Origin: Streptomyces antibioticus
GTDB taxonomy: Bacteria; Actinomycetota; Actinomycetes; Streptomycetales; Streptomycetaceae
DNA length: 64,000 nt
Direction of reading: 5' to 3'
Assembly: GCF_001514065.1 (NCBI RefSeq)
Contig: NZ_KQ948436.1
Location: 11,261-75,260, forward strand
The position numbers and the translations under genes are program-made. Shown in pieces: positions 34,481 to 42,905 of this stretch. A model generated the notes under the pieces. The model saw nothing but the letters and a program-made list of their open reading frames with translations. It had not been told where the DNA came from and did no database searches. Every line of letters begins with the position of its first letter. Position 1 is the stretch's first letter.

Positions 34481-34966
34481 TCACTCCCGCCCGAGTATCG
34501 CCGCGGCGGCGTCGACGCCCTCGCGGGTGCCGACGACGATGACCGTGTCCCCGCCCGCGAGCCGGAAGTCCGGCGCCGGGGACGGAATCGCCTCGGCCCG
34601 CCGCAGCACGGCGACGATCGACGCGCCCGTGTCCGTCCGCATCCGGGTCTCGCCCAGCAGCCGCCCGTTCCAGTGCGAGGCCGCCGCGACCTCGATGCGC
34701 TCGGCGACCAGTCCCAGGTCGGTGGTGTAGAGCAGGTTCGCGCTGTGGTGGGACGGCTTCAGCGCGTCGATCAGCGAGCCGGCCTCCGCGCCGGTCAGCC
34801 GCAGCGACTGGGCGCAGGAGTCGGGGTCGTCGGCCCGGTACACGCTCACCGTCCGGGCGCCGTCGCGGTGCGCCACCACGGACAGATGGCGGTGTTCCCG
34901 GGTCACGAGGTCGTACTGGACCCCGATCCCCGGCAGCGGCGTCGCCCTCAGGCGCGGTGCAGACAC
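34481..34966 (-). CDS. TrkA-C regulatory subunit (KhtT-like)
   Basis: A cytosolic protein of 161 residues with an N-terminal KhtT-type domain and a C-terminal RCK/TrkA-C domain (LVAERIEVAAASHWNGRLLGE ... FRLAGGDTVIVVGTREGV). In KhtT the C-terminal domain binds c-di-AMP. GTG 34966 is preceded by AGGGGAAG. First gene of the antiporter operon, divergent from a two-component system. Confidence 0.85.
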   Translation of the reverse strand: MSAPRLRATPLPGIGVQYDLVTREHRHLSVVAHRDGARTVSVYRADDPDSCAQSLRLTGAEAGSLIDALKPSHHSANLLYTTDLGLVAERIEVAAASHWNGRLLGETRMRTDTGASIVAVLRRAEAIPSPAPDFRLAGGDTVIVVGTREGVDAAAAILGRE

Positions 34967-34981
34967 GTTTCTTCCCCTCAG

Positions 34982-35009
34982 GGTCGGTGATCGTCGTGGT
35001 CGGTGATCG
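34982..35009. repeat. 12-bp direct repeat in the khtT-HK divergent gap
   Basis: GGTCGGTGATCG occurs at 34982-34993 and again at 34998-35009, 16 bp apart centre to centre, directly upstream of the khtT-like ribosome binding site. A likely site for a dimeric regulator such as the adjacent NarL-type response regulator (inference). Confidence 0.5.
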
Positions 35010-35141
35010 CAGGCACCGGATGGGCATGCTGCCACCGCCCCGTACGGTGGCGACATGGGTGGCGTCACGGATATACGCGGGCGGGGAGACGGGCCGAGTC
35101 TGGTAGGGCAGGCATCAGGGGAGAGGGGGGGGAACAGGAAC

Positions 35142-36080
35142 GTGTCGCTGTTCTGGCGGATCTTCTCGCTCAACGCCGCCGGCCTGGTCGTGGCCGCCGC
35201 GCTGCTGCTCGGTCCGGTCACCGTGTCGACGCCCGTCACCGCGGCCGAGGCGGTCGTCGTGGTCGCAGGCCTGGCCGGACTGCTCGCGGCGAACGCGCTG
35301 GTCCTGCGCATCGGCCTCGCCCCGCTCAGGCGGCTGGGACACGCCATGGCTGCCGCCGACCTGCTCCGGCCCGGCGCCCGCGCGGCCGTCGCCGGTCCCA
35401 CGGAAGCGGCGGCGCTCATCACGACGTACAACACCATGCTCGACCGGCTGGAGGCCGAGCGTGCCGCCGGAGCACGGCGGGCCCTGTCCGCGCAGGAACG
35501 CGAGCGCCACCACGTCGCCCGCGAGCTGCACGACGAGGTGGGCCAGACCCTGACCGCCGTCCTCCTCCAGCTCAAGCGCGTCGCCGACCGGGCCCCCGAG
35601 GAACTGCGCGAGGAGGTGGCCCAGGCTCAGGAGGCCACGCGCGCGGGGCTCGACGAGATCCGCCGCATCGCCCGCCGGCTGCGCCCCGGCGTCCTGGAGG
35701 AACTCGGCCTGGCCAGCGCCCTGCGCTCGCTCACCGGCGAGTTCAGCGCGCCCGGCCTGACGGTGCGTCACCACGTCACCGGCGGACTGCCGCCCCTGAC
35801 CGAGGAGTCCGAACTCGTGCTCTACCGGGTGGCCCAGGAGGGCCTCACCAACACCGCCCGGCACTCCGCCGCCGACCGCGCCGAGATCCGCCTCCAGCCG
35901 GTCGCGGACGGCGTCGAACTCCTCGTACGGGACAACGGCAAGGGCGTCGGGGACGCCACCGAGGGAGCCGGGATACGGGGCATGCGGGAGCGGGCGCTGC
36001 TCATCGGGGCCGACCTCACCCTCGCGGCGGCTCCGGGTGGCGGAACGGATGTGCGACTGCTCGTCCGGGGGAATCGATGA
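35142..36080 (+). CDS. NarL-type sensor histidine kinase
   Basis: A short kinase (312 residues from GTG 35142) with two adjacent hydrophobic helices, a HAMP-like segment, HisKA_3 with the phospho-His in RHHVARELHDEVGQTL and an ATPase domain (VRDNGKGV, GIRGMRERALLIG). The extracellular loop is only about 10 residues, so it may sense the membrane. GTG 35142 follows a G-rich ribosome binding site. ATG 35055 is an alternative: TACGGT ends 6 nt before it, so a leaderless start with 29 more residues is possible. From memory this corresponds to SCO5784/5785, a pair linked to secretion and secondary metabolism. Confidence 0.88.
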   Translation: MSLFWRIFSLNAAGLVVAAALLLGPVTVSTPVTAAEAVVVVAGLAGLLAANALVLRIGLAPLRRLGHAMAAADLLRPGARAAVAGPTEAAALITTYNTMLDRLEAERAAGARRALSAQERERHHVARELHDEVGQTLTAVLLQLKRVADRAPEELREEVAQAQEATRAGLDEIRRIARRLRPGVLEELGLASALRSLTGEFSAPGLTVRHHVTGGLPPLTEESELVLYRVAQEGLTNTARHSAADRAEIRLQPVADGVELLVRDNGKGVGDATEGAGIRGMRERALLIGADLTLAAAPGGGTDVRLLVRGNR

Positions 36081-36727
36081 CCCCCGTTCGGGTACTGCTC
36101 GCCGACGACCACACCCTCGTACGACGGGGCGTACGGCTGATCCTGGACGGCGAGGACGATCTGACGGTCGTGGCCGAGGCCGGGGACGGGGCGGAGGCCG
36201 TCGAGCTGGCACGCGCGCGTGAGGTCGATCTGGCGGTCCTCGACATCGCCATGCCCCGGATGACCGGCCTCCAGGCGGCCCGCGAGCTGTCGCGGCGGCT
36301 GCCGGGGCTGCGCATCCTCATCCTGACCATGTACGACAACGAGCAGTACTTCTTCGAGGCGCTGAAGGCCGGGGCCAGCGGCTACGTGCTGAAATCCGTC
36401 GCCGACCGGGACCTGGTCGCGGCCTGCCGGAGCGCGGTGCGCGACGAGCCGTTCGTCTATCCCGGCGCGGAACGCGCTCTTGTACGGTCGTACCTGGACC
36501 GGCTGCACCGGGGTGACGCGCTGCCCGCGCGGGCCGTGACCGAGCGCGAGGAGGAGATCCTCAAGCTCGTCGCCGAGGGGCACACGTCCAAGGAGATCGG
36601 CGAGCTGCTTTTCATCAGCACCAAGACGGTCGAACGGCACCGCGCGAACCTGCTGGCCAAGCTCGGGATGCGGGATCGGCTGGAGCTGACCCGGTACGCG
36701 ATCCGCGCGGGGCTGATCGAGCCGTGA
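36077..36727 (+). CDS. NarL/LuxR-family response regulator
   Basis: A regulator of 216 residues: receiver (LLADDH, phospho-Asp in LAVLDIAMPR, Lys in GYVLKSV) and a C-terminal LuxR HTH (TEREEEILKLVAEGHTSKEIGELL ... TVERHRANLL). Its ATG overlaps the kinase stop (ATGA). The regulon is unknown; the divergent antiporter operon is a natural candidate. Confidence 0.92.
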   Translation: MTPVRVLLADDHTLVRRGVRLILDGEDDLTVVAEAGDGAEAVELARAREVDLAVLDIAMPRMTGLQAARELSRRLPGLRILILTMYDNEQYFFEALKAGASGYVLKSVADRDLVAACRSAVRDEPFVYPGAERALVRSYLDRLHRGDALPARAVTEREEEILKLVAEGHTSKEIGELLFISTKTVERHRANLLAKLGMRDRLELTRYAIRAGLIEP

Positions 36728-36746
36728 GCGCCCTGCGGGGCCTGTC

Positions 36747-37346
36747 TCAGTAGCGCTGCGCCTTCGCGACCACGGCGGTCAGCTGCTGCTCCCCCGCTTC
36801 CGTGCTGATGGCGAGCGGCTGGGCCTTGGCGCCCGGCTTCAGGTCCTCCGCGCCGACGTAACGCGTCTGCACGACCTTGCCGTCGGGGTCGCGGAAGTCG
36901 ACCTGGACGGCGTAGGACGTGGTCTCGTCCGTGCTGTTGGTGATGTTCACGACGACGGCGAGCAGTCCGGCCGTCTCGGCGCGCGGCTTGCCGGTGAGGG
37001 AGACGTCGGCGGTGGCGTTGCCCTTGCCGTCGACGTCCTCGAGGGCCTTCTTGGCGGCCCGGTTGGCGCGCTCGGTCTCCGCGGACACCGAGGCCAGCCA
37101 TGCCGAGGCCTGTGCGGAGGCGGAGGAGGCGAGGGCCGAGACCGACTCCTTGACCGACTCCTTGACGGAGGCGAGGGCGGACGGGGCCGAACCGGAGAAG
37201 GACGCCGTGGCGGCCGCTGAAGCGCTGGACGAGGAGCCGTCGTTGTCACTGTCCGAGCACGAGACGAGCGACGCCGCGCTCACCGCTGCCAGGACGAGTC
37301 CGGTGAGAGCGGTCGCGGTCCGGCGCCGTGGGGTGGAAGAGAGCAT
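36747..37346 (-). CDS. Hypothetical lipoprotein with FxLYD-like domain
   Basis: A 199-residue predicted lipoprotein: basic N-terminus, hydrophobic segment and lipobox LVSC, then a Ser/Ala-rich and charged helical linker (~30-105) and a beta domain of about 85 residues (AGLLAVVVNITNSTDETTSY ...), resembling FxLYD-type surface domains. ATG 37346 is preceded by AGAGGA. Function unknown. Convergent with the response regulator gene. Confidence 0.75.
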   Translation of the reverse strand: MLSSTPRRRTATALTGLVLAAVSAASLVSCSDSDNDGSSSSASAAATASFSGSAPSALASVKESVKESVSALASSASAQASAWLASVSAETERANRAAKKALEDVDGKGNATADVSLTGKPRAETAGLLAVVVNITNSTDETTSYAVQVDFRDPDGKVVQTRYVGAEDLKPGAKAQPLAISTEAGEQQLTAVVAKAQRY

Positions 37347-37437
37347 GAGGTCCTCTCGGCGGCAATTGTCATGGTTCGTCACCATCCTGCGGGCGACGGG
37401 ACGGACCGGCCACTTCGGTGGGCCCTAATGGCTCGCG

Positions 37438-39585
37438 TCACCGGTCGGCGTTGAGCGTGTCCACCGCCCCGCGCGCGTCGCCGATCGTCGCGTAGTCGAC
37501 GGCGACGAAGTTCACCGGCCGGCCCCGCTCCCGTTCGCACTTCTCCACCCGGTCCAGGACGAAGTCGCGGGCGTTGACCTCGCCCGCGTCCAGGCGGCTG
37601 CCGCCGCCCGCGGTGATGAAGTGGTTGAGCAGGAACAGCCGCTTGCCGGTGCCGCCCCGGTGCGGCTCACAGCTCATCTGCTCGGGGCGCCGGAAGGAGA
37701 ACGGCGTCTCCATGCCGTAGCGGTAGAAGTTCCGGTACCACGCGGCCGGGCCGTCGGCCTCCTCGGCGAAGACCACCAGCCGCCGGCCGCTGCCGATCAT
37801 GTCGCCCAGCGTCGGCCAAGGCTCCGACGGATCGTCGTCGGGCGTGAAGACGAGGTCACCCAGCCCGGCCCGCGCGAACGCCTCCGCGGTGTCCTCGCCC
37901 GAGATCGCGTCCTGCACGATCAGGGTCAGCACCTCCGTCGGATGGTCGCGCATCCAGTCGCCGATCTCCCGGAGCTCCGGCACCAGGGGAATCGCCCCGG
38001 CCCGGCACACGGCATGGCACAGCCACAGCCCCTCACGGGGCGGGTTGACCCGGTTGACGACGTGGGTGATCAGTGCGCGCTGCTCGGGCGAGAAGTCGGA
38101 CTCTCTCAGCCGCGCGGTGATCTGGTCGGGCCGCTCCCAGCGGTAGGTGTCGATCTGGAGGGCCCGGACGCCGTCGTCGAGCTGGGTGGTGATGGCCGGG
38201 TCCTGGAGCGGGCCGATGAACCGGTCGACGGTGGTCGACATGGCGTTGTGCGAGGTCACGAAGGCGACCTCGTCGTACGGCCGGTCGCACAGCCGCGCGC
38301 TGCCCTCGCACCGGCGCGGCGCCTCGGGCGCGGCCAGCGGCACCAGCACGAGACCGGCGAGGGCGAGGGCGCTCGCGCCGGCCGCCAGCGGACGGATGTA
38401 CGCGGCCGCGGACGCCGTCCGCAGCCGGGGGCGTACCTGAAGAGCCCACCCGAGCCCGGCGAGCAGCGCCCCGGCCACCAGCGGGACCAGCGCGCTGCCG
38501 AGGGCCGCGGCCGTCATGTCCTCTACGGCCGTGCGCTGGACGTCGTCGACCAGGCGGGCGAGGCCGGTCGGCCAGCTCGCCGGCGGATCGACGAGACGGC
38601 CGCCGCCGACAAGCCGTACGAGGACGACTGCCAGGGCCGTCAGCAGGCCACCGGCGGCCAGCGCCCAGCCCAGCAGCATCGGTCTGCGGCCGGGCGCGGC
38701 GGAACCGGTGAACCAGAGCACCGCCAGGGCGGCGACCAGCAGCGCGGCGGCGACCGCCTCGACGATGCCGAGCCCGACCGCCGTATAGGGGCGAACGCTG
38801 TGCAGAGCCGCGAGGTCGAGGGGGTGGTCGAGGTTCCAGTGGCTGCCTCCCGCGAGCGTCCGCAGCCGGGCCGCGGCCTCGTGGGTGCGCTCGGAGACCA
38901 CCGCGGGTGCCACGGTGGCGAGCACGGTGCCGATGTCCCCGTCGCCCAGGGCCACTTCGACGTCCGGCCGCAGCGCCTCCCGCTGCTCCTCGGGAAGCGC
39001 GGCGAGGAGGTGAGCGGCGGCCGTGGCGGCCTGCTCCTCGGTGAGGGGGAGGGCGGGCAGCGCACCGGGGACGCGGCCGGCGACGACGTGCTCCAGAGCG
39101 GCCGACAGATCCGCCGAGAACGCGGCGAAGTCCGGCTCGGTGCGGTTCTGCACGGAGGCGACGAGATCGCCGAAGTAGACCTGGGCCAGGTCGTCGACGT
39201 TGTCCAGCACCGGGCGCAGGTCCACGGACAGCACGAGGGTGTCCCGGTCGCCGCGGAGGTACCCGACGGCGTTGCCGATCTGCTCCTGGGTGAGGTCCCG
39301 GACCGTCTCCGGCGGCAGCACCAGCTTGATGTTGGAGGTCACCACGGCCTCCGGCACGGGCAGCCCCGCCAGCAGGTTCCGGGTGACGGGCGCGGCCTTC
39401 GGATCGACCAGGACCTGGTCGTAGACCCGGTCGTACGCCGACTCCTCGTCCAGCACCGACCCGTAGAACCCCGCCGAGACGACCGTGGCACGCGCCGTGG
39501 CCGCCACGGCGACGATCAGCGTGCACAGCACGGCCGCGGCGAAGGCGAGGACGCGCAGCACCCTGCGCGAGGTCACGGAATCCAT
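37438..39585 (-). CDS. Membrane protein with PI-PLC-like phosphodiesterase domain
   Basis: A 715-residue protein: an N-terminal signal-anchor helix, an extracellular domain of about 230 residues, two to five further helices (about 265-430), then a C-terminal PLC-X/PI-PLC-type TIM barrel (VAFVTSHNAMSTT, VRALQIDTYRWE, TEVLTLIVQDAI). The first catalytic His is in SHNAM; the second seems to be in LWLCHAVC. It may cleave phosphodiester head groups outside the cell. ATG 39585 has AGGAGCAGG upstream; ATG 39603 would add six residues. It is divergent from miaB. Confidence 0.8.
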   Translation of the reverse strand: MDSVTSRRVLRVLAFAAAVLCTLIVAVAATARATVVSAGFYGSVLDEESAYDRVYDQVLVDPKAAPVTRNLLAGLPVPEAVVTSNIKLVLPPETVRDLTQEQIGNAVGYLRGDRDTLVLSVDLRPVLDNVDDLAQVYFGDLVASVQNRTEPDFAAFSADLSAALEHVVAGRVPGALPALPLTEEQAATAAAHLLAALPEEQREALRPDVEVALGDGDIGTVLATVAPAVVSERTHEAAARLRTLAGGSHWNLDHPLDLAALHSVRPYTAVGLGIVEAVAAALLVAALAVLWFTGSAAPGRRPMLLGWALAAGGLLTALAVVLVRLVGGGRLVDPPASWPTGLARLVDDVQRTAVEDMTAAALGSALVPLVAGALLAGLGWALQVRPRLRTASAAAYIRPLAAGASALALAGLVLVPLAAPEAPRRCEGSARLCDRPYDEVAFVTSHNAMSTTVDRFIGPLQDPAITTQLDDGVRALQIDTYRWERPDQITARLRESDFSPEQRALITHVVNRVNPPREGLWLCHAVCRAGAIPLVPELREIGDWMRDHPTEVLTLIVQDAISGEDTAEAFARAGLGDLVFTPDDDPSEPWPTLGDMIGSGRRLVVFAEEADGPAAWYRNFYRYGMETPFSFRRPEQMSCEPHRGGTGKRLFLLNHFITAGGGSRLDAGEVNARDFVLDRVEKCERERGRPVNFVAVDYATIGDARGAVDTLNADR

Positions 39586-39674
39586 GGGCCACCTGCTCCT
39601 CATGGTGATCGCGCCCCGTGGACCCCGCACCCCGGGGGCGCCCCGGCCCGGCGCAAGCCGTTCCCGGGACCGCC

Positions 39675-39680
39675 TACTCT
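39675..39680 (+). promoter_or_regulatory. -10 element of miaB, leaderless transcript likely
   Basis: TACTCT ends 6 nt before the miaB ATG. The stretch TACTCTTGAG differs by one base from the rimO element TAGTCTTGAG. No -35 match. Confidence 0.5.
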
Positions 39681-39686
39681 TGAGGG

Positions 39687-41213
39687 ATGACCATCAGCAG
39701 CGACCGGAGCCCGGCAGTGGACGTCTCAGTGCCCAAGACCTACGAAGTTCGTACCTACGGGTGCCAGATGAACGTCCATGACTCCGAGCGATTGTCCGGA
39801 CTGCTGGAGGAGGCCGGGTACGTGCGCGCCCCCGAGGGCTCCGACGGGGACGCGGACGTGGTGGTCTTCAACACCTGCGCGGTGCGCGAGAACGCCGACA
39901 ACCGCCTGTACGGCAACCTCGGCCGCCTCGCCCCCAGGAAGGCCTCGCGGCCCGGCATGCAGATCGCGGTCGGCGGGTGCCTGGCGCAGAAGGACCAGGA
40001 CACCATCGTCAAGAAGGCGCCCTGGGTGGACGTCGTCTTCGGCACGCACAACATCGGCAAGCTGCCGATCCTGCTGGAACGCGCGCGCGTGCAGGAGGAG
40101 GCGCAGGTCGAGATCGCCGAGTCCCTGGAGGCGTTCCCCTCCACGCTGCCGACCCGGCGCGAGAGCGCCTACGCGGCCTGGGTGTCGATCTCCGTCGGCT
40201 GCAACAACACCTGCACCTTCTGCATCGTCCCGGCGCTCCGCGGCAAGGAGAAGGACCGTCGCACCGGCGACATCCTCGCCGAGATCGAGGCCCTGGTCTC
40301 CGAGGGCGTCTCCGAGATCACGCTGCTCGGCCAGAACGTCAACGCGTACGGCGCCGACATCGGCGACCGCGAGGCCTTCAGCAAGCTGCTGCGGGCCTGC
40401 GGGAAGATCGAGGGCCTGGAGCGCGTCCGCTTCACCTCTCCGCACCCGCGCGACTTCACCGACGATGTCATCGCCGCCATGGCCGAGACGCCGAACGTGA
40501 TGCCGCAGCTGCACATGCCGCTCCAGTCCGGCTCGGACACGGTGCTGAAGGCGATGCGCCGCTCGTACCGGCAGGAGCGTTTCCTCGGGATCATCGAGAA
40601 GGTGCGCGCCGCGATGCCGGACGCCGCGATCTCGACCGACATCATCGTCGGCTTCCCCGGCGAGACCGAGGAGGACTTCGAGCAGACCATGCACACGGTC
40701 CGCGAGGCCCGCTTCACCAACGCCTTCACCTTCCAGTACTCCAAGCGCCCCGGAACCCCGGCCGCGACCATGGAGGGGCAGATCCCCAAGGAGGTCGTCC
40801 AGGCGCGCTACGAGCGTCTCGTCGCCCTCCAGGAGGAGATCTCCTGGGACGAGAACAAGAAGCAGGTCGGCCGCACGCTGGAGCTGATGGTCGCCGAGGG
40901 CGAGGGCCGCAAGGACGGCTCCACCCACCGCCTCTCCGGCCGCGCCCCCGACAACCGCCTGGTCCACTTCACCAAGCCGGACGAGGAGGTCCGCCCCGGC
41001 GACGTGGTCACGGTCGAGATCACGTACGCCGCCCCGCACCACCTCCTCGCCGAGGGTCCCGTGCTGAACGTGCGCCGCACGCGCGCGGGCGACGCCTGGG
41101 AGAAGCGCAACGCCGCCGAGGCGGCCAAGCCGGCCGGCGTGCTGCTGGGCCTCCCGAAGATCGGCGTACCGGAGCCGCTGCCAGCGGCCACGGGCGGGTG
41201 CGCGGCGCACTGA
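39687..41213 (+). CDS. miaB: tRNA-2-methylthio-N6-dimethylallyladenosine synthase MiaB
   Basis: A radical-SAM methylthiotransferase acting on i6A37 of tRNA, after MiaA. The 508 residues show the N-terminal MTTase cysteines ([24 protein letters not shown]), the radical-SAM motif CNNTCTFC (172, 176 and 179) and a TRAM domain. GQNVNAYG is a MiaB hallmark. miaA is 1.7 kb downstream. Confidence 0.96.
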   Translation: MTISSDRSPAVDVSVPKTYEVRTYGCQMNVHDSERLSGLLEEAGYVRAPEGSDGDADVVVFNTCAVRENADNRLYGNLGRLAPRKASRPGMQIAVGGCLAQKDQDTIVKKAPWVDVVFGTHNIGKLPILLERARVQEEAQVEIAESLEAFPSTLPTRRESAYAAWVSISVGCNNTCTFCIVPALRGKEKDRRTGDILAEIEALVSEGVSEITLLGQNVNAYGADIGDREAFSKLLRACGKIEGLERVRFTSPHPRDFTDDVIAAMAETPNVMPQLHMPLQSGSDTVLKAMRRSYRQERFLGIIEKVRAAMPDAAISTDIIVGFPGETEEDFEQTMHTVREARFTNAFTFQYSKRPGTPAATMEGQIPKEVVQARYERLVALQEEISWDENKKQVGRTLELMVAEGEGRKDGSTHRLSGRAPDNRLVHFTKPDEEVRPGDVVTVEITYAAPHHLLAEGPVLNVRRTRAGDAWEKRNAAEAAKPAGVLLGLPKIGVPEPLPAATGGCAAH

Positions 41214-41232
41214 GGCTCAGGCGCATCGAGGA

Positions 41233-41263
41233 GTGACGCGGGGGCGTCGGTCGGCGTTACGCT
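41233..41263 (+). promoter_or_regulatory. Promoter of the LigB-like gene
   Basis: GTGACG (41233-41238), 19-bp spacer and TACGCT (41258-41263), with the ATG 7 nt later. Confidence 0.4.
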
Positions 41264-41270
41264 GCCGATC

Positions 41271-42008
41271 ATGCTTGTCGCCGCCGCCGTCTGCCCCTGT
41301 CCGCCCCTCCTCGTGCCCGAGGTCGCCGCGGGTGCCGCGCCCGAGCTGGATGCCGCGCGTGCCGCCTGCACGGACGCGCTCGGCGTGCTCGCCGCCGCCC
41401 GGCCGGACGTGCTCGTGGTGGTCGGCCCCGCCGAGCAGAGCGGGCGGGGGAATCACGCCGAGGGCGCGCGCGGTTCGTTCCGGGGCTTCGGCGTGGACGT
41501 CGACGTACGACTGGGCCGGGACATCGACGCACGACTGGGTCGGGACACGGGTGACGCGGCCGAGTACACGCTGCCGCCCTCGCTGTCCGTGGCCGCGTGG
41601 CTGCTGGCGAGGACCGGATGGTCGTACGCCCCGATCGAGGGGCTCGGCGTGGGGGAACCTCTCGCGGCCGAGCGGTGTACTGAAGTCGGAAGGGACGTCG
41701 CCGCGCGGGCCGGGCGCGTGGCGCTGCTGGTGATGGGCGACGCCAGCGCCTGCCGCACGCTCAAGGCACCCGGCTACCTCGACGAGCGCGCGGCACCCTT
41801 CGACGCGGAGGTCGCGCGGGCGCTGGGCGCGGCCGACGTGGCGGCCCTCGAAGCGCTGGACGCGGAGCTGGCGTACGAGCTCAAGGCCTCCGGCCGGGCC
41901 CCCTGGCAGGTCCTGGCGGGCGCGGCCGAGGGCGCGGGGCTCGGCGGGCAGCTGCTCTACGAGGCCGCGCCGTACGGGGTGGGGTATGTGGTCGCGGCCT
42001 GGTCCTGA
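41271..42008 (+). CDS. Class III extradiol dioxygenase-like protein (LigB superfamily)
   Basis: A protein of 245 residues with the LigB-like fold (start LVAAAVCPCPPLLVPEV; VLVVVGPAE; VALLVMGDASA). The metal-binding His residues of true extradiol dioxygenases are not clear: the typical early His-Pro is CPCPP here. The gene is a conserved companion of miaB and miaA in actinobacteria, so a link to RNA modification or an unrelated enzymatic step is possible. Its function is unknown. Confidence 0.78.
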   Translation: MLVAAAVCPCPPLLVPEVAAGAAPELDAARAACTDALGVLAAARPDVLVVVGPAEQSGRGNHAEGARGSFRGFGVDVDVRLGRDIDARLGRDTGDAAEYTLPPSLSVAAWLLARTGWSYAPIEGLGVGEPLAAERCTEVGRDVAARAGRVALLVMGDASACRTLKAPGYLDERAAPFDAEVARALGAADVAALEALDAELAYELKASGRAPWQVLAGAAEGAGLGGQLLYEAAPYGVGYVVAAWS

Positions 42009-42037
42009 CCGTCCGCTGCCCTGACGCGGGCATGAAA

Positions 42038-42077
42038 CGGCGGACGGCCGGGAGCCGTTGCTCCAGGCCGTCCGCCG
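42038..42077. terminator. Bidirectional terminator
   Basis: A perfect 12-bp stem (42038-42049 with 42066-42077) with an inner GGAGC/GCTCC stem, between the convergent LigB-like and antitoxin-like genes. Confidence 0.85.
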
Positions 42078-42086
42078 ATGTGCCGT

Positions 42087-42353
42087 TCAGGAAGCAGGCG
42101 GCGGTGAGGACGGGGGCGTGGTCGAGCCGCCCGTACCACCGTCGGCCTTGTGCGCGAGTCGGTCCATGGCGTCCTTGGCCTTGCCCGTGCCCGTCTGGAT
42201 CTTGTCGCTGTACTTGCCCTTGGTCTTCTTGTCGACGGCCTTCGCGGCCTTGTCGAGACCGTGCTGGATCTTGTCCCCGTGCTGCTGCGCGAGGCCGGAG
42301 ACCTTGTCCTTGGCCGGGCTGAGCTTGGCTTTCAAATTGTCCAGGAGACCCAT
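42087..42353 (-). CDS. Antitoxin-like small protein (Rv0909/MT0933 family)
   Basis: An 88-residue Lys/Asp-rich helical protein starting MGLLDNLKAK and containing KGKYSDKIQTGTGKAKD, the pattern of the family annotated as antitoxin MT0933-like. The C-terminus is Pro/Ser/Gly-rich. No toxin gene is adjacent; its neighbour on the same strand is an acidic low-complexity protein. GGAAGG precedes the ATG. Confidence 0.75.
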   Translation of the reverse strand: MGLLDNLKAKLSPAKDKVSGLAQQHGDKIQHGLDKAAKAVDKKTKGKYSDKIQTGTGKAKDAMDRLAHKADGGTGGSTTPPSSPPPAS

Positions 42354-42378
42354 CGTTCACCTTCCCGCGCGGGGGCAG

Positions 42379-42723
42379 TTACGTGCGGGCGCTCTCGCCG
42401 GCCTCACTGTCGGCCGCCGCTTCGGCGGACTGCTGCTTGGGGATCTCGACGCCGTCGGCGGCACCGGACTCGCCGGACTCCGTCGCCGGCTCCGCGTCCG
42501 TCTCCGCCTTGGCCTCCGCCTCCGTCGACGCGGCCGCTTCCCCGGTCTCGGCCCCGGGCTCGGCTCCGGCCTCCGACTGAGCCTCGGCCGGCTCCTTCGC
42601 CGCTGCCGGCTCGGTCGCCTCGTCCGACTCGGCAGCGGCCGTCAGTGTGGCGGCCTCCGCCTCGGCGGTTGACGTCTCCTCCGCAGTCTTCGACCTCCGG
42701 AGAAGTCGTGCGAAAACACCCAT
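42379..42723 (-). CDS. Acidic Ala/Glu-rich hypothetical protein
   Basis: A 114-residue protein: a short basic start (MGVFARLLRRSK) followed by a highly acidic Ala/Glu/Ser/Thr stretch without aromatic residues, so probably disordered. ATG 42723 has GGAG at 5 nt. It ends 25 nt before the antitoxin-like gene starts and may be co-transcribed. Function unknown; it is divergent from miaA. Confidence 0.6.
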   Translation of the reverse strand: MGVFARLLRRSKTAEETSTAEAEAATLTAAAESDEATEPAAAKEPAEAQSEAGAEPGAETGEAAASTEAEAKAETDAEPATESGESGAADGVEIPKQQSAEAAADSEAGESART

Positions 42724-42905
42724 ATCCGCTCCATACGTTACTCGTGCGGGCGAAATCCCGCGTCGCCCGGTGCGCCCATTTGCGTTGACCGGGGTGCCGC
42801 CTCCGTGAACCGGCGGCGAAAACCTCGCAACGGGCAACGACCCCGGACCCGTGCCGTCACGTAACTCGTTCGAGGCCACACCGCGACGTTTGCGAGACTG
42901 GGGCG

